Assembly: GCA_036971715.1 (NCBI GenBank)
Contig: JAVHJL010000004.1
Location: forward strand, 4,278,001-4,342,000
Direction of reading: 5' to 3'
Source of the DNA: Arthrobotrys musiformis
Lineage: Eukaryota > Ascomycota > Orbiliomycetes > Orbiliales > Orbiliaceae
Length of the DNA stretch: 64,000 nt
Shown here piece after piece: positions 12,272-25,200 of this stretch. The translations under genes and the position numbers were made by a program. The notes under the pieces are model-generated. The model was not told where the DNA came from. It made no database searches and worked only from the letters and a program-made list of their open reading frames with translations. Position 1 is the stretch's first letter, and the number at the start of each line of letters is the position of its first letter.

Positions 12272-15200
12272 ATGAACAATCTTACGAAAGGTATGTACTT
12301 ACATTAGTTGATGACAGTGTCTCCCAGTCCGCCCCCCAATGTCTCCTTTGAGTTTTGCAGTTAGTCCCGATATACCCGATCGGTCCGCCTGTTCTCATTT
12401 CTTGGTCCCCCTTCCATTTCCCAAAATACAAAATACTGTCGAATCCTCCGGATCTAAAGTGACGAAAATACACAAAAGCCCAACCCATCGCCCCTCCGGA
12501 AGCCGAATATATACGATATCTATCTCCTGTTGCCTGCCATTCTACTTGCCCGACTACCTCACGTACCGGCTGCATCCATCTCACTCATTTTGTTTTTCTC
12601 CTCTGTTGTTTCGTTTTGCGTTCGTATCACCTCTGAGGTGTTTCGAAGAGCGAATTCCTGCGTCAAAGATCGATTATAGAAATAGAACTTGGTGATTGGT
12701 GGGGGAAAGAAAGCGAACGAAAGGCTAAATTGGGATAACTCAATCCAGATACATCGACGGCGGAATAGTTCTTGATGCACCCAGATGGGTTCATTATTGC
12801 TCAGCTTGTAGAGGTAGGTACCCAGAACCCTAGTTGCTTCCTATTTCTTCCTCTTTTTTTTATTATTTTATTTTATGAAGGTATACATCTTTGTGAGGAT
12901 GTATATCTATTTTGTATGTGTCCACCAATATACCCATGCTGTCTGGCGTACTTGTCCACCTGGCTGGCTGCTACCACCTCTGCCCCAAGCCAGTCGATAA
13001 TGATCCCTGTCTGCGATGGCTCCCCGAGCTTCTTATTCCTGCTCTTTCCCCTCTCTATCTCGTCTGCCAACCACTGCCTACCCACTTATTTACCACCTGT
13101 ACTGTTGCGTGCGCTGTATGTGTATGCATGCCGCATTCGCATTCGACTTGACCTTTTGCACTGTACTGCAGCTCCTAAAGAACCACATCAGCTCTTGCGT
13201 TCCTCCTCCTTTCCCTCCCCCTTTGGCGAAGAATAGGACACAGATACACAGCAGTTTCAAAGGACCGGGGGGTTTCCATTTGGTTTTGAATTGGTCGTTT
13301 TCGGAATCAGGCCGTCTCGTTTTTGTCAAAACTTTGGGCCGAGCTGAACAAACAACACCATCGTCCATCTCCCAGAACCTCCCCCGCCAGCTGAGGAGGA
13401 CCTAGAATTGCTCTCCAGTGCACCTTGCCGAAGCAGCACTCTCCTGCCCTGCGTTTGTGCGTGTCAAGGGATTCCAATGCCGTGCTTTGATTGGAGATTC
13501 GGGTTTCCTTTTGTCCTTTTCGAATTGGGTTTGCTGACCGGTTGTCTCTCCTTCTGCCTGCTTTGCTGGACTTTTAGACTATTGGGATAGACTGAACGCA
13601 AGCGTCCCCTCGTATCGTGATAACCAACCCCGTCTGACCGCCTGGGACCTTTTCCACGTCTGGAGCCCTGCGAATCCTCATCCTCACCCTAATTCCAACC
13701 ATCCTCCTGCTCAAGGTTTCAATCGCTCCGACTCTGCCCGACATTCCCAGCTGGCATCTCCGGCACAAGCAGCAATAACACCTCCTGCAGCCCCTGAGGA
13801 TGGTTTCCCACCTTCGTACGCAGTATTCCAGCGCGTGAGCCCCAACTTCTCGAGCGAGTACCATCCCGTAGTTGCTCAACATATCCGTACATGGGGCGAA
13901 CTCGAAAATAGAATTGCAGATGAACCGAGGTACTCGCCGGAGTTTGAATCGTTACTCAGGCAGTACTACACCGCTCGTTATAAAGCAAAAAGGATGACGG
14001 AATTGGATAGACAGTCCAGGGGTGGGTCCCTTAGTATTCAAGCGAGGGATGAATACCTGCGACTGTTGAATGCACCAGGGCACTTTGATATGCCCATTTC
14101 TTCAGGCTCCGGGGGCGATAATAATAATAATCATGAAGGCAGTGGCAGCCACAACACTGGGAGCAATGGCAGCAGTGGCAGCAGTGGCAATATTGGAGGT
14201 ATGAGTGGTAGCAGTGGAGGTGGAGGTGGAGGTGGAGGTGGAGGTGGAGGTGGAGCAGGAGGGCCAGGAGGACCGGGAGGAGGACACCATCCGCATCCAA
14301 ACCTGGGCCGTATAGGAATCAGCTTTGGAAGAGCGGCCGCCTTGGGAAGCTTCCTTCAATCAGGAGCACAGACTTCAACATCAACTCCAACCTCAACCTC
14401 AACCTCAATCTTGACCACTCAGAATACTGGCACTGCTGGAGGTAATAGTAATAATACTACCGGACCTACTGGGCCTTCGAGCAATATCCATCGCGGACAA
14501 GGAAACAACCATACCATGCCTCGTCATCAACAGTCTCTATCGTCATCGTCATCGTCATCGTCAACAGACGAAAGTCGGCCGGCGCTAGGAGGCGTATCTT
14601 TGGTTACAAATACGACTACTAACTCGACATCTCAAGCATCACCGCACCACAACCACCACCATCATCGATCACATAGGCGTCGAGGGAGTACGCCTGCTGA
14701 TAACATGTCAACTGGTCGGCCAGCACCTGTTATCGATAGAGAACGCGAGCGAGACCGTGATCGTGAAACAGGTCGTATCACTGCCGGTACGTCTCCTTAC
14801 GCTGCTGCTGCTGGTGGTACTGCTTCGGAGGGCTGGCCTCTGCTGTCTACCTCTTCATCATCTTCTTCTTCACCTTCTTCTATTATTATTATTGCTCCTG
14901 CTCCTGCTCCTGCTCCATCTTCTTTGTCGACTTCTATTGCTCCCCCACCTCACCATCCTGCATCCCCCACTGAGTTTCCCGAAACATCTGATTACCGCCG
15001 TTCTTCTATTTCTCGTACTCATTCCTTAAACCCAGCTGTAACCTCTTTCATTCGTTCTCATCGGACGCGTCCTATTTCCTCTGTAACGTCAGATATTGAA
15101 ACAGATCGTACTGCAGCAGATCGTCGTCGCCAACTCCGAGAGAGAAATGAATCCGAGTGGGAGAGTCAGCGTCCTTCGTCTATCCACTCTCCAAGTGACT

Positions 15201-17363
15201 CCAATGCGAACAGGACGAGCGCCGATGGCACGACCGTAGTAGACACGGTCATGAGCGACCTGCCCAGTAGCCAGAATTCCGACACCTCAAACAGGACCGG
15301 CAACTCTGCAGGTGAGCCTGCGAGGCTGGCCGAAGCGGAATCTCTTGGTCACAACTCTCTCAGACATCGGTCGTATTTCCAAATGCCCCCAACTAGCGAA
15401 CCTTGGAGCAACTCGCCGCTTCCTGGAGAGTCTACCCGAAATCAGGTGAACGATCCATCAGCTATGGCTCCATACAGACGCAACGGTTCTAGCAATCCTT
15501 CGACTAGCACGCCTCAACATACGATGTCTGGATCGCCTATCACGAGCATCGCCCCCTTTGTTTTCCCAGAAAACCGAAGAAACTTGCGTCCCACTCTATT
15601 GGATCAGACTACGACCCCCCCTGCAACCCAAAGTCCAACGGAATCGTCGTCGGCTAGAAATGGCTTAACATCCCCAGCTCACAGACTACCCGCAAATTTC
15701 CTGCCTAGCCTGCCCCATCTTCCGGCCCCGAGATTCTCTCCCCCCCGAACATTAATCCGACCTCGGGGAGGGTCTATATCCAACAGTAACAACAATTCAA
15801 ACCATAATCGTCAAAACTCGAACGGGAGCGATGGTTTCTCCGCTAGAAGGAGAGAGAGGATGAACTTGGCACAACCTTTGGGCACGAGGGTGGACTTGGA
15901 GCGAGAAGATTATGAAAGCCCTACCCGCACTATGTAAGTTCTTTTAGTTGCTTTTGCCTATTCGATTAACATTGGCGTATGGCCAATGTCAATAGATACC
16001 CTGCCCCCTGCCTTTAAATCAATTTCCCCCCCGACCTATTTATTACACTACTACCCTCTATATTTATTGCTTATTCCCACAACCCTCTCCATACTCTGTT
16101 GTTTGTTTCTCGAGATCAAAGATGGGATCAAACTTAAATTATTTGAATTTCCCACATGTGGGGAGCTTGTTGGGTGTCAATACTGACCGCCGCCGCCTTG
16201 TTGGTGTAATCCCTAGGTACGCACAAGCTTATGAAGAGCAGTCGCGAGATGAAAACCGTCGACGCCGGGAGTTCGAGGCAGAGCAACGAGAGCTCTTTAG
16301 GTCCCCCCCAATATCTGGAAACAACGGCGAGAGCATGAGGCGACAACAGGAGAATAGACAACAGCGAAATTACGAGCTCCTTCAGCAACGCTCTAACCTT
16401 CAACGTCAGATGCTAAGCCAAGCCGACCAGCAAAGTGGCTCTCGATCTCATCCCGCTCCCTCACAAGGCTGGTATACCAACTGGCCGGGCCAGAGCCAAT
16501 CATCGTCTAATAACAACCCCCATGCACGTTCGCCAGACCACCCATCTGCACCGCCATTTGGGGTGCCTATAGAGGACGACCCATCTTCAGCCTCCGAAAA
16601 CGATTACGAGGATCTCATCCCCCTAGACAATGCCTTCACCGACGATGAGCAGCTTTTCGCGAGCCTTGTTGACGGCTACTTTGCAAGGGTGCCACACGAA
16701 AGTGCGAATCGTCGACGCGCCCGTCTTCGCGGCCAGCTAGGTTTTCCTGCTGATGATGTCGGACATCTTCCGGGCACATCTCAGTCATCCAACCGACTTG
16801 ATAACGACCTACGCGAAAGATTTCCAACAAGATTAGACAGGGCTCGGCGTATACGCGACCGCGATGTAGAAACCCGGCACCGTCATAATGAGGCACTCCG
16901 TGATATTGCGAGCTTGGTGACAAGTGCTCGGGAAAGCGGTGTCATGGGTTTCCCGACTCGATGGAACCGAGATAACGGACCAGGCAGCGGCGGGCCCAGC
17001 GGCGGCCGCAACGCAAACAACAATAGCTCACAAACTACAAGGACCTTGGATCACCCCGAAAGACCTGACAATATGAAAGAAGAGGACCTAAAGATAATGG
17101 TCGATTGTAAAGTTTGTTATGGCCAGATTGCCGATATGGGTAAGCTCCCAATTCTGATACCAATCCCCACTTCTTCAACTGTATCGATGCTAACATCTAG
17201 CTTAGTTCTAATGCCATGCGCACATCTCGTTCTCTGCCAATGGTGCGCGGACACCGTCGCGCCGGCAGCCCCAAACCGCCAGGATGGTACCGTTGCCCCG
17301 CGAAGCAACTGTCCCGTCTGCCGCGCCCGCGTTGAACGGAAGATCAAAGTTTTTCGTTGTTAG
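12272..17363 (+). CDS. Large low-complexity protein with C-terminal C3HC4 RING finger (putative E3 ubiquitin ligase)
   Basis: The model is join(12272..12290, 13578..15933, 16217..17139, 17206..17363), 1151 residues. The RING sits at the extreme C-terminus: Cys1089, 1092, 1104, His1106, Cys1110, 1113, 1135, 1138 (C-x2-C-x11-C-x-H-x3-C-x2-C-x21-C-x2-C). It becomes continuous only after the 66-base intron 17140-17205 is removed. It probably works as a ubiquitin ligase of the IAP/MUL1-like RING class. The rest is low complexity: Gly tracts, Ser runs, Asn/Gln-rich segments and an Arg/Glu-rich helical part after the second intron. The first exon (MNNLTK) is inferred from an excellent GTATGT donor and a matched phase, but it implies a 1287-base intron. 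An upstream ATG at 11980 opens a Ser/Pro-rich frame that could be joined by a 133-base intron (12089-12221, weak donor), giving 1204 residues. The body is secure; the 5' end is not. Confidence 0.8.
14215..14255 (+). repeat. GGTGGA/TGGAGG microsatellite inside the RING-protein CDS
   Basis: A perfect six-base tandem repeat encodes a poly-Gly run. It is followed by further Gly/Pro-rich sequence and, downstream, by TCATCG and CTTCTT triplet repeats encoding Ser. Length changes in units of three or six would keep the frame. Confidence 0.85.
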
Positions 17364-18707
17364 AAAATTGATCCGATTTTGGTCCTTTTTCTGTACACAT
17401 ATTCAAAGTACATACCCAAGGTACAAATCCAATCAGGTTTGTGCTGCAGCAATAATACTTCTGCCGCTAGTTCTTTGATTTGGGTGCTTCTTTCCTCTTA
17501 TTTAATTCACCTTCTTTTTCTCTGGGTTCCTTCCTGCATACATTATACAATATTCCCCCTCTCGCAACTGGTCTGCAAATAAATGCGCTTTTCGTTTTCG
17601 TTTTCTTTTTTTTTGCGCCTCCAAATTGGAATGATTCTCTCACCATTTTGACTTATATGTGGTGTTTTATTTGTTTTATTCTATCGGCGGGTGGTTGTCA
17701 TCAATATTATTGTTTCTCTCTGGCTGGCGTGTTTATCCTGATATACACTTTTTCTCCTTCCCGGGGTTTCTATTTTGCCTGGTTCCTCGCTTCGGACATC
17801 TTTTCTGTCTCTTTCATCTTTTCTTTGGCTTCCTTTCGCCTTAGCCTTTAGCATTTTGCTACTTGATCCGTTTTACTGCATTGTTTTATGGTAGGTACTG
17901 GGGTTATCGATTCGGTGTATATAGTAGGGTAACAGGAAATATTACGATATCAATCAATACAAACACAATCAGCATTTGAAATTTCTTGCATACGGAGATT
18001 TCTAGCGTGGGGTGGAGGCCATATTGTCTACTGACAGTGTATCTGCAAGATGGATTTTGGAACTTAGGGATAGTTCCACGCATTTGGCCAGAGCTTTTGT
18101 AGTTTATCCTTGGGAACGAGACCAGTTTATATGTATACCTGGTCTCGCGGTGCCAGCCAAAACGGGTTCCATGTATACCTGGACAATCGTTACGGTCAAC
18201 CGGAATCCACCGGAAATGCTATTGGCTTTCTTATAGCCCAGCCCCTTGGTGATTGGATAGTCCAGCGGAGATATATATGGAGAAGATACGTATCCAGAAT
18301 TGTCGCCATCGTATTGGGTCTGTCCAAACTACAAGGGACTTGGCGGTTTGGCTTCGTACGAGGGACCGGTTTACAACATCTACAACACGGATTGTGATTC
18401 CATGCTATGGGCCCATGGGATCGCGTGGGCGTCGACACGATATCCCTTGATATCCCTAGATATTACTATAAATTCTTGGCATACAAAGTGACACAATATA
18501 TATTCAATTTTAAAAGGTTATTTAACACAATTTTGAGAGTCCTAAACTTAGTAAATATAAGTCTAGATTGGTCTCGCGGTCTAGATCTGTTTAATTGACG
18601 TTGTGATGATATGTGGTTGCATCCCGGATGTTTTGCGTGCGTTGTTCTTTGAGGCTTCTTTTTACGTATGATAAATTGTTGGATATGTTTTTTTTAGCTA
18701 AATCCCC

Positions 18708-18724
18708 TATATATATATATATAT
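18708..18724. repeat. TA dinucleotide microsatellite
   Basis: A run of about eight TA units in AT-rich non-coding DNA. Confidence 0.9.
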
Positions 18725-18863
18725 TCTGAGATTGAAAGGTCATTGAGTATACATATTTACCAAGAGAAAGGCGCTAGGCCTCGGTCGTTGCGTATACGGA
18801 CTAGATTGTACTGCTGATCTTCTCAAGGTCTTACCGCTGAGATGTTACATGAAGACACTGGGC

Positions 18864-18883
18864 GAGGCTGGGAACGAGACCAG
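18864..18883 (+). repeat. Dispersed 20-base motif, copy 2
   Basis: Reads GAGGCTGGGAACGAGACCAG, identical in inverted orientation to 5186-5205. The 15-base core TGGGAACGAGACCAG also occurs at 18111-18125, and CTGGGAACGAGAC at 60504-60516. Confidence 0.6.
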
Positions 18884-21348
18884 TACAGACTCACACCGAT
18901 GTGGGCGTTTATGGGAGGCTGGGTATGAGATAAGTACAACCCCTGAGATTCCTTGATGACTATGTAGTACTAATATCCTGCTACTTATGTCTAGGCCAAG
19001 TCTATCTATCGCTAAAAGACGCCAGGGGTGGACCCGGTTGATATATGAACAAATTCGAGATTGCGGTGGAACTGTTAATATGTTCTATACACACACATAT
19101 ATATACATAGACAGTGGTCTACAAGATATGGTGTTTAGAGGTTATAATATCTGTAGACGCAATTGACTTCTTTTGGGATTAATAATATATTCTCTACAGC
19201 CTAGGGCTTAAAGTCAAGACAGCGAGACATGAGTGTTTCAAAGCGGCGGCGCGTGATAGTATAGAACTATGTGAGCGAGCGAAAGGCTCTATATATATAG
19301 CAATTGCGGAATCAGATTAGCGGCGCTAGCTTTACGAAATAACGCGGACCAGGCATCGATGTATCTAGATCTATATATAGGGAGTTTATTGGCGGCGGTC
19401 TAGTTGAACGCGTTAGCTTGAATTCAACCACGGCAACTAGGGCTACGGTCTTACGTTCCGATCCCGTCCCGGATACTATACCTAAGCGAAACCCGCTGGA
19501 GTTCCTGGAAATTTCAGAAATGCTACCGTTTATTCCGGCCGGGTGCGCGTGCGATTATTCGGAAGAGATGCCTGCAAAACTTTCGATTTGGGTTCGATGC
19601 CGTTCTTCCGGCCCGTGGCATTCTTTCGATGTAGTATGGGAGTGAAATATTCGTAATATTAACGTATGCCGTAGCACTTTCGCGAATTCGCGATGATATC
19701 ATTATCGAACTGGGGAAAATAGAGCCGCAGTAGGTTGTGCTTGACTACACGAGGCATATAATTGATATCTCCATCAATTTACGGCTAAAGGTTTTACGGT
19801 TGAAAGGATGTGGACAATTGGCACGAATAGAATATCTGTGGACGGCCGGAACCAGCCCATAGCCCATAAAATAAGAATCCCGATCGATATCGATCGATCG
19901 GGATCGTGATTTCAGATCCTTATATATTGTAAAGATCTTAAGATCTCGTAGCGGCTTCTCTGGCAATGATACTATAATTAATTTCAGTGCTTAAGATCTT
20001 AAGATATTAGGAAGAATATCCGGATTTAGGTCTAGATATGCGTCGTATACTATGGCGCTATCGCTTCAACCTAGGCCTCCGCGAAATGGCACATCTTAGA
20101 TCGATCTATAAACTCTGTGATGTCGCTTCGTTGCGCGCATGCGTTGAAACTGTTACAGCCTCATACTGTCTCCTCGACGATCAATGTTGAAAGGTTTGGT
20201 GGTGTTGTACTGCGAATAGTAAAAGCAACGGGGGTAAAAGCAGGATTATATCTTCTTGGACCGACGCATTCATCCCCCCCCCCAAGGGGATCGAGCATCA
20301 ATTACTGGGACCGAACGGACAGTCCATGGTACCAGCGAGTCTGACGTCAACGCGGAATGTGGGAAATTTGCAACTATAATATCTCGCCAAATTTCTGACG
20401 TCCAAATATCACAAGGGTTCTGGAATGCGCGCTACATACCGCCCACCTGGACAAAGCGTTACATGTAAGCAATACATCATGCATTGTAAAATATATCTAA
20501 CCACAAAAAAGAGTTCGCCACCCCCCACGTATTGCAGGATAACCTGACTGGGATTCTCAGACGCTAGCGTGGGAATCTGAACCCCTTCGCAAACGGCACG
20601 GGAAGGGAATGTCAAGAAAAGCGAGAGTCATGTTTTGCTTGCGCTTGAGCCCTGATTCGATCCCACCGCACTTGTTTCTTTTTTTTGACCTACCCAACGA
20701 ACGCCAAAATGGATTGACATTTGCATTCGCACCCTGCTCTATGCCGCATCACCGCCTTAATATTTCTCGTTTTGGCGAGCTTGAAGGCATCGAGGAGTGC
20801 AACCGCATGCAATAATGATTTTCGGGATAATACTTCTAAGTGAGATGAGCTCTGGGATTCCGATCCCGATACACCTACGGCATCCTTTTGCTGCTTTCGA
20901 AATTTGGCTCAAGGTGTTTTCTATTCTTGCTCAGTTGGTCCAGGGATGTCTTGGGTCGTTTCTTAGCATTTAGATGGAAATATCAACTAACATTCACGAA
21001 AATGTCGTCAAATTCGAGAAGCTCCTCGAGTTATATAAAGAACACCATGGCGCCCCCAAAGAGTCATTTTTTTAATTCAGCATCAGGTCAATGCAATAGG
21101 CAGGATAGAAGACCAATACAACGGAACTGAGCAATTTCTACAATTGTTAAACGTCTTCTTTATATATACATATATATCGAAATACATATATATCTATATA
21201 TACCTAGATCGTTAGAGAGTCTACGGAATTTCGACACTTCACGATCGACATCTTGTTTCTTTAGAATTTTCGGTTTACGGATTAACTTTCGAACTTTACT
21301 TTGCATCAACGGAGTTCGAACCCGCCTTCGACTACAGCCATTTTCAAG

Positions 21349-22284
21349 ATGTTGTCCCCAAATTCCATCTTTGTCACTTTTCTTATGGCTTCGCCATTTG
21401 CCAGTGCGCTTTATATCAAGACGCCGGTGAACGATACAGTCTCGACCGTCCCTACTACCTCCGCTGTTCCTATTGTTGAACGTCAGGTTGCAGGGCTTAA
21501 AGATCTTCCAATTATCGGAGGCATCTTGAATGCCACCAAAGGGGATGACGTGCCTGCACCCGTGGCCTTGGATGTGACTTCGAACCCGTCTACTTTGCTG
21601 ACGGTATTGACCACTACCTCTCTGGAGCCGACTGCAATTCTTGCCGACGCAGCTGCCACCGGCGAACGTCGTATACCGGTTCAGATCCTCCCGGGGAATA
21701 CCCGGGCGGGTGATGGCGTTCTCCTTCGTACCATTAACGTTTTCATCCGGCGCGCTTTTGGCCTCCCAGGTATCGGCGACCAGGTACAGCCCGCGCTCGA
21801 ACAACTACCACCCATCGATGTTCTCCCCGAAATCATTGCTCCTACGACCTCTGTTTCCGAACCTGTCCCCACGGCTTCTGAATTCCCGCAACTTGTCATT
21901 CGACAAGACGACGCCGACGACGCTGGTGATCTTGACGATCGGGACATCCTCAACTCCACTATAATTGCCCGAGATTTGACCAACTCTACTATTATTGCTC
22001 GGGATTTGACCAACTCCACTATTGTTGCACGAGATAACTCCACCATTGCCGCCCGGGGAGTCCACAAGATTGGTGACCAGTACATTCCTACTGTTGCTGT
22101 TCCAGACAACTCCACCATCGTTGCACGAGATAACTCTACCATCGCTGCACGCGGTATCGATAGAATCGGTGGCCAGTATGTCCCGGATAACTCTACTATT
22201 GTCGCCCGAGACACCATTGTCACCCCAGATAACTCTACCATTATTGCGCGGGATAACTCTACAGCCATCACCGAGGGTTTGTAA
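21349..22284 (+). CDS. Secreted protein with tandem N-glycosylation-sequon repeats
   Basis: This is a single-exon, 311-residue protein. The ATG at 21349 is chosen because a signal peptide follows immediately (residues 1-19, ending ASA). Residues 20-200 are Thr/Ser/Pro/Val-rich and have no Cys pattern typical of effectors. From residue 202 to the end, the unit NSTI(I/V/A)AR(D/G) recurs: nine NST sequons in about 100 residues. Within this array a longer unit (NSTIVARD, NSTIAARG, IG-QY-P) occurs twice. There are no KR dibasic sites between units, so it does not match the usual repeat-peptide precursors cut by Kex2. A TATATAAAG element lies about 310 bases upstream. Likely a heavily glycosylated wall or secreted protein. 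No family was recognised. Confidence 0.8.
   Translation: MLSPNSIFVTFLMASPFASALYIKTPVNDTVSTVPTTSAVPIVERQVAGLKDLPIIGGILNATKGDDVPAPVALDVTSNPSTLLTVLTTTSLEPTAILADAAATGERRIPVQILPGNTRAGDGVLLRTINVFIRRAFGLPGIGDQVQPALEQLPPIDVLPEIIAPTTSVSEPVPTASEFPQLVIRQDDADDAGDLDDRDILNSTIIARDLTNSTIIARDLTNSTIVARDNSTIAARGVHKIGDQYIPTVAVPDNSTIVARDNSTIAARGIDRIGGQYVPDNSTIVARDTIVTPDNSTIIARDNSTAITEGL
21952..22263 (+). repeat. Tandem coding repeat (NSTI-x-AR units)
   Basis: Nine imperfect repeats sit in the 3' third of the secreted-protein gene, each starting with an AAC-TC-AC type NST codon triplet. The units vary at the DNA level, mostly at third positions, and this suggests that the peptide is conserved rather than recently copied. 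Confidence 0.85.
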
Positions 22285-25200
22285 ATTACAGCCCGGGGGG
22301 ATAATTGGGAATTGAGAGGGGAATATTGTGACGGACGCCATGTGAAGGAAAAAGTTTGAATCCAGGGAAAAGTTTATTAATTATTGAGCTCTCGTGTCTG
22401 CCAAAGACATCGACAGCGACTCCACCAAAATGGTTCTTATTTTCTTATAATCTAATAATTCTTTCATTTAATTTCTTTTCTTCAATCTTAACTATTAATA
22501 TAGCTAGTTGTGCTACGGCAAAGAGCTAGAGGCTTACAGAAACAGGCCTAGCACTCAGGCCAGCTCGGGTATTCTTTGCAATGCGTGTACACTACAATCA
22601 ATTTTATTTAATATTAACAATATATACCACCGCAAATTTATTAGTACCTAACTAGTCTAGGACCGGTAGTTATGACCTAACCTCAAATATTTTTAATACG
22701 TGGCCAATAGATCCATAAAATACGCCAGACAGGGGATAGCCCCGGTGATCGTAAGCTTTCAAGGTCAACCGACCTATTCATGCGCATGCGCACATAACCT
22801 CTTTCTAGGAGCTCGTTAGTGAGATTCACACAAGTAACATGGTTCTCTACCCATGATATTGCTGGCGAAAAACCTACGATAGTTCGCGGTCGAACTAATA
22901 TGTGGCATACATGCGTACATTTCGCAATTCAATCGTCGTTGCTTCTTCATTCAAGTTAAATTTGGATTTCTTCAAACGCCCCTTGCTTTGAGAAATTTTG
23001 AGAGGGAGTGGGATGTTACAGGCTTCATATTTCTTAGTCAATCTGAACACGAGGTATGCGCATGGCGCGTCTGGTCTGTGCTAGGCTTGTGACATCAAGT
23101 AAGGGCCCACAACGCAATATTTGTTAATTTACAATGTGCGCGGATGGCCGTGGCACCTAAGATTCGTGGGATGTTGAAACGATAAAACTGACTGTTAGAC
23201 CTGCGCTGGAATTCGAGGGCCCGGATCGGTACTGGTACCAATGAAGTAGACTGATTATTGCTTCATGGCATCCGAGCCCGCGGCCATAATTCTTAATGCC
23301 TAGTGAATACGTAACGTTATAATATGATATCGCAAGATCTTAAGATTCTAAGTTTGAACGTTTGTTGTATTTTTCGTTCGGGTGCGTTGATTTGGTCGAT
23401 CTACAACTTTAGCATTAGCTGTATATATTGTTCTGTATACTAGATCTAGCGGAAGGATGTATATCGTTTCGGGGCGGGGGTTGGACATCGGTCGATAGTG
23501 GACAGCCAGTCCCCTCAAAAGCAAAATCGATGCATCTTTCACCCTTTGAAATCTACAACCGCTCAATTAACTTTGAAATATTTAGACTCGTAATCATGCA
23601 AGGCTAGGGGGATTTAGCAAAATTTCTCGCGAAATGGTGGGACAGCCCGCCGTAAACTCGTCCTAGGAGCACCAGCGCTGTACACGCTATCCATATAATG
23701 GTGCTGTGAATCCCTCAGGTGATCTTGGCTGCAGTTCAACCGATTATGGATCTTCCTTCAGCTATAGCTAGCAGTAACTTCATCTTGCAGGGTTTGAATA
23801 TCTACTGCATATTAGTGTTTAAGGCTCCCGCAGTATCTACATATTAGGATACTGCTATAGCTAACTTACCGTAAACAAAACCGATAACTTTTACTAGTCC
23901 AGAATGTCGTTTCTAAATTATCTGCCTATGTCTAGGTATTTGAAGATCTAGCTCCTGTTGTACACTTCAGACGCTCTGATTTACGAGACAAGTTGTGCCC
24001 GAACGGGATTGTGACTCCATCCAAAATCTGCAAACGTTTTTAAACTCTACCTAAATGTCGGGCTACCTTTCAGGGATCAGTATTGCCATTGCACCATTGC
24101 AAGATTTGCTGCTATACTTTCCCAAGGCATTCATTTATTTAAATATTTATTCGACCAAACATATTTCTTCCCTCACCGTTTTATTCCATAAGTGTATCTT
24201 GACCGCAGTGCGTTGAAGATGTGGTATTATCTTAAGTCCGTCTAGCTCGAGCGATCGAAATTCTAGGGCGGTCGAGAACTCCACACGTACACGTGCACGT
24301 AGAACTAGGCAGATATGTGGAGATATCGAACCTTAATGTATAGGTTGTTCCATAGTCTAATATATGTTAGGATCAATTCATAGTTTGCAAATTTGGGATC
24401 AATTTTGAACTAATTGTGTTGCAATATATCACATGTCATCCGTGTGCGTGCTTAAGCGTCTATGTGTGGTGCATATGGGGGTACCCGCCCGGCAGGGCTA
24501 ATCACAATTGCACAAAGCGTCACTTAAACTACAAAGTGCCTGCCTAAGATCAACGCCTGTCCGCGATATCTAATCAGTATACTCGTATATTTGAGATTCT
24601 TCGGAGAAAACCGTCAAAGTTAGGTACTTACATGGTCGTTAGATGCGGCCTTTGCCTTGTTCGCGGGCCTCATGAAGGTTAGCCATTGACTTGAACTAGA
24701 ATCTATAGCGGAGCTAGTTTTGATTGCAACTTCAACCAATGAGGATGGAAACTACCTCCACAAAGCCTTGGTGCATGGTGACACAAAATGGGTTGGGCAT
24801 ATCAACTCCTGATATAGCCCCACACATATGGATTTCAGAAGCTCACCATTGGCTTCGTTTGAGCCGAGCAGCCTCAAGCCCGTGCACACCCGTTACCGCT
24901 ACTGTGGTTCCCTGGTAAACCTTTTTCTCAAAAAGGCTCGCTTATGGGATGGAGGTTTCGGCCGTACATACATGGGTTATTTGGTGTGGGAGCACTTCGG
25001 CAAAAGCTGGAGGACTCGCTACGGTTATGCATTATTCGGATCTGTGCATATAAATGTATACAACATTACCAATCTCGATTTTTTTTTTTTCGCTTTCTAA
25101 TTCACAAAAAGATGTCATATCTCGTGTTTGTGAGGTGGGAAAAGACCTACAAGGTATTAGGGAGCTTTAGTATTCTATCTTTTAACCTCACGTAAGGGTG

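Larger units (their letters stand above)
17364..21348. other. Gene-poor AT-rich interval
   Basis: The first 500 bases are T-rich and are probably the 3' UTR of the RING gene. The rest has a TA microsatellite (18708-18724), copies of the CGAGACCAG motif, and two copies of AAGATCTTAAGAT. No intact gene was found. The stretch at 18160-18440 has locally codon-like sequence but no start or splice support. Confidence 0.55.

Noticed and set aside
18160..18440. Codon-like stretch (NYKGLGGLASYEGPVYNIYN and similar)
   Set aside because: No start, splice sites or family match. It lies in a repeat-bearing desert and may be a chance frame or relic.
21349..22284. Ribosomally made repeat-peptide (dikaritin-type) precursor
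   Set aside because: Those precursors have KR-flanked core repeats and neighbouring oxidase/UstY-type genes. Here there are no KR sites between units and no such neighbours.
24724..25100. Plus-strand aromatic-rich frame
   Set aside because: No start or junction that would make a gene; composition alone is not enough.
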